Below, in pieces: positions 62,434-64,000 of a stretch of 64,000 nucleotides of DNA. Location: NCBI RefSeq assembly GCF_028863665.1, contig NZ_JARBFX010000004.1:434001-498000 (forward strand). Direction: 5' to 3'. Origin of the DNA: Aquabacter sediminis. GTDB taxonomy: Bacteria > Pseudomonadota > Alphaproteobacteria > Rhizobiales > Xanthobacteraceae. The notes under the pieces were generated by a model, which worked only from the letters and a program-made list of their open reading frames with translations, ran no database searches and was not told the DNA's origin. Positions within the stretch are counted from its first letter, which is position 1. The number at the start of each line of letters is the position of its first letter. A program made the translations under genes and the position numbers.

Positions 62434-64000
62434 ATGAGCGCGCACGGCGACACCCCTCTTCCCGCAGCATCCCTGGCGCGGCCGGGCGCGCTGAACGCGC
62501 TCGCGACATCCAGCAGCCTCTTGCCGCGCCTTCTGTTCGGGCTGCGCCTGGCATCTTCGGTTTCCCTCGCGGCGTTCATCACCTACGCCCTGGAACTGCC
62601 CAACCCCTTCTGGGCCGCGACGACGGCGGCCATCGTCTGCCAGCCGAACCTGGGGGCCGCCCTGCAGAAGGGGCGCTTCCGTGCCTTGGGCACCACGGTG
62701 GGCGCGCTGGCGCTGGTTTTTCTCCTTGGCCTGTTTCCGCAGGAGCGTGTGGCGCTCCTCCTGTGCCTGGCGCTGTGGTGCGGCCTGTGTGGAGGCGCCG
62801 TGGTCCTGCTGCGCAATTCCGCTGCCTATGCGGCGGGGCTGTCCGGCATCACCGCCGCCATCCTCTTCGCCGATAGTCTGGCCGATCCCACATCCGCCTT
62901 CTTTCTTGGCGTCACCCGCGTGAGCGAGATCTGCATCGGCATTGGCGCCACTGCCGTGGTGATGCTGCTCACCGAGCCGGGCGCGGCCCGACTGGCGCTC
63001 GCCAGCCTGATGGAGCGCATCGCACTGAACCTGCGCGCCGGCTTCCTGGATACGCTGCAGCGGGAGAGCGAGACGTCGGCCATGGAGGCGGCCCGTCGCA
63101 CGGTGGTGAAGGCCCTCGCGCCCCTTGGCGTCGCCATCGATGCCGCCCTGGGCGAATCCGCCGGCCTCTATGCCCGGCGCGGGGTGTTCGGCGCCGTGGT
63201 GGAAAGCCTCGTCGCCGCCCTGGTGGCCTGGCGCAATGTCAGCCGCCAGAAGGGGCGCAAGGCGGGCGCGGCGCTGCTGCTTCAGCGCGACATCGCCCTG
63301 CGCCTTGCCCGGATCAACCCGGCCTTCCCGGAGCGGCAGGGCGGCCTGGCCAAGGCCGCCGCCCTGCAGGCGGTAGCGGACATCGCGGCGCTGCGTCCAA
63401 AGGAGAATGATGACGTCTCCGCTCACCTCCTGGTGGAGGCTGCGCTGAAGGTGGCCGCCTGCCTGGTGGCGCTCATGGATGCGGTGGTCTTCCTGCGCAC
63501 CGGTGCGGGGGCGGACCGGTGCGTGCGTCGCTCGCCCCTGGTCATCGCCGATGGCCTGCCAGCCTTGGTGGCGGGCGTGCGCGCTTTTCTGTCGGTGCTG
63601 GCGGTGAGTGCCTTCTGGATCGTGACCGCCTGGCCGAGCGGGGCCTTCGCCATGGCCTTCGCGGTCATCTCCACGCTGATCTTCGCCGCCTTCGCAGACG
63701 AGGCGCGGACCCGGGCGGCGGACTATGCAGTCGGGGTCGCCGTGATGGCGGTGATGGGCAGCGCGATCTATTTCTACGTGCTGCCAGTGCTGTCCGGCTT
63801 TCCCACCCTCGTGGGTCTGCTGTTCCTGGTCTATGTCCCGCTGGGCATGATGCAGGTGGGTGCCTGGCATCCCATGGTGTTTCTCGCCATGTCGATCACC
63901 TGCCTCCCGCTGCTGGCAATCGGCAATCCCATTGCCTACGACCCTGCCGGTTACTTCAACACGGCATTCGCCATCTTCGCCGGCACCGTGGTCGGCACCT
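62434..64000 (+). CDS. FUSC-family (aromatic acid exporter-like) membrane protein, 3' truncated
   Basis: An inner-membrane protein open to the right edge (at least 522 residues). It begins MSAHGDTPLPAASLARPG at ATG 62434 and then has the FUSC-type N-terminal helix bundle (LFGLRLASSVSLAAFITYAL, NPFWAATTAAIVCQPNLGAALQKGRFRALGT, read in blocks), a soluble central region (MERIALNLRAGFLDTLQ...) and a second helix bundle near residues 385-500. NPFWAATTAAIVCQPNLG is close to the YccS/AaeB signature. Function is likely efflux of aromatic acids, inferred from family. A partner adaptor gene may follow outside the window. Confidence 0.9.
   Translation, partial: MSAHGDTPLPAASLARPGALNALATSSSLLPRLLFGLRLASSVSLAAFITYALELPNPFWAATTAAIVCQPNLGAALQKGRFRALGTTVGALALVFLLGLFPQERVALLLCLALWCGLCGGAVVLLRNSAAYAAGLSGITAAILFADSLADPTSAFFLGVTRVSEICIGIGATAVVMLLTEPGAARLALASLMERIALNLRAGFLDTLQRESETSAMEAARRTVVKALAPLGVAIDAALGESAGLYARRGVFGAVVESLVAALVAWRNVSRQKGRKAGAALLLQRDIALRLARINPAFPERQGGLAKAAALQAVADIAALRPKENDDVSAHLLVEAALKVAACLVALMDAVVFLRTGAGADRCVRRSPLVIADGLPALVAGVRAFLSVLAVSAFWIVTAWPSGAFAMAFAVISTLIFAAFADEARTRAADYAVGVAVMAVMGSAIYFYVLPVLSGFPTLVGLLFLVYVPLGMMQVGAWHPMVFLAMSITCLPLLAIGNPIAYDPAGYFNTAFAIFAGTVVGT

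Overview
The window is about 64 kb of very GC-rich chromosomal DNA from an alphaproteobacterium, most likely a Hyphomicrobiales (Rhizobiales) member of the Xanthobacter / Azorhizobium / Ancylobacter type. This is inferred from codon use, FixJ-like regulators, MocR and FCD-type GntR regulators, numerous ABC importers and the type of intergenic palindromic repeats. I see no rRNA or tRNA gene, phage, transposase or CRISPR array. The left edge cuts an RND adaptor gene and the right edge cuts a FUSC-family membrane protein gene.

Layout. (1) 1-4.1 kb: RND efflux adaptor and pump. (2) 4.4-8.5 kb: YbaK/ProX-type tRNA deacylase, phosphomannomutase/phosphoglucomutase, VOC protein, lipoprotein. (3) 8.8-12.2 kb: complete polar amino acid ABC importer. 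(4) 12.4-25.5 kb: a roughly 3,960-residue glycine-rich autotransporter built from about 40 repeats of about 63 residues, followed with a 1-base overlap by a TIGR03032-like gene. (5) 25.5-31.0 kb: glnD and a class A penicillin-binding protein. (6) 31.1-38.7 kb: amidohydrolase, a LivM-LivG-LivF triple fusion, LivH, a substrate-binding protein and a divergent GntR regulator with two palindromic operators. (7) 38.7-50.1 kb: an extended Nit1C (cyanide/nitrile-linked nitrogen starvation) operon bracketed by two MocR-type regulators. (8) 50.1-58.2 kb: thioesterase, two divergent LuxR regulators, then an SDR / IclR / binding protein / cupin / NIPSNAP group and a small secreted protein. (9) 58.4-62.0 kb: dps and a histidine kinase with two FixJ-family response regulators. 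(10) 62.4 kb to the end: FUSC-family transporter.

How it fits together. Nitrogen acquisition is a recurring theme: glnD controls PII signalling; the Nit1C operon has a full-consensus sigma-54 promoter immediately upstream of its first gene; amino acid and amidohydrolase-linked importers lie nearby. The most distinctive observations are the sigma-54 promoter and operator-like repeats in front of Nit1C, the 9-gene overlapping operon with an LnmK-like last gene, the four-fold higher-order duplication (about 960 bp period) inside the autotransporter, and the single-polypeptide LivM-LivG-LivF transporter whose first ATPase lacks a normal ABC signature.
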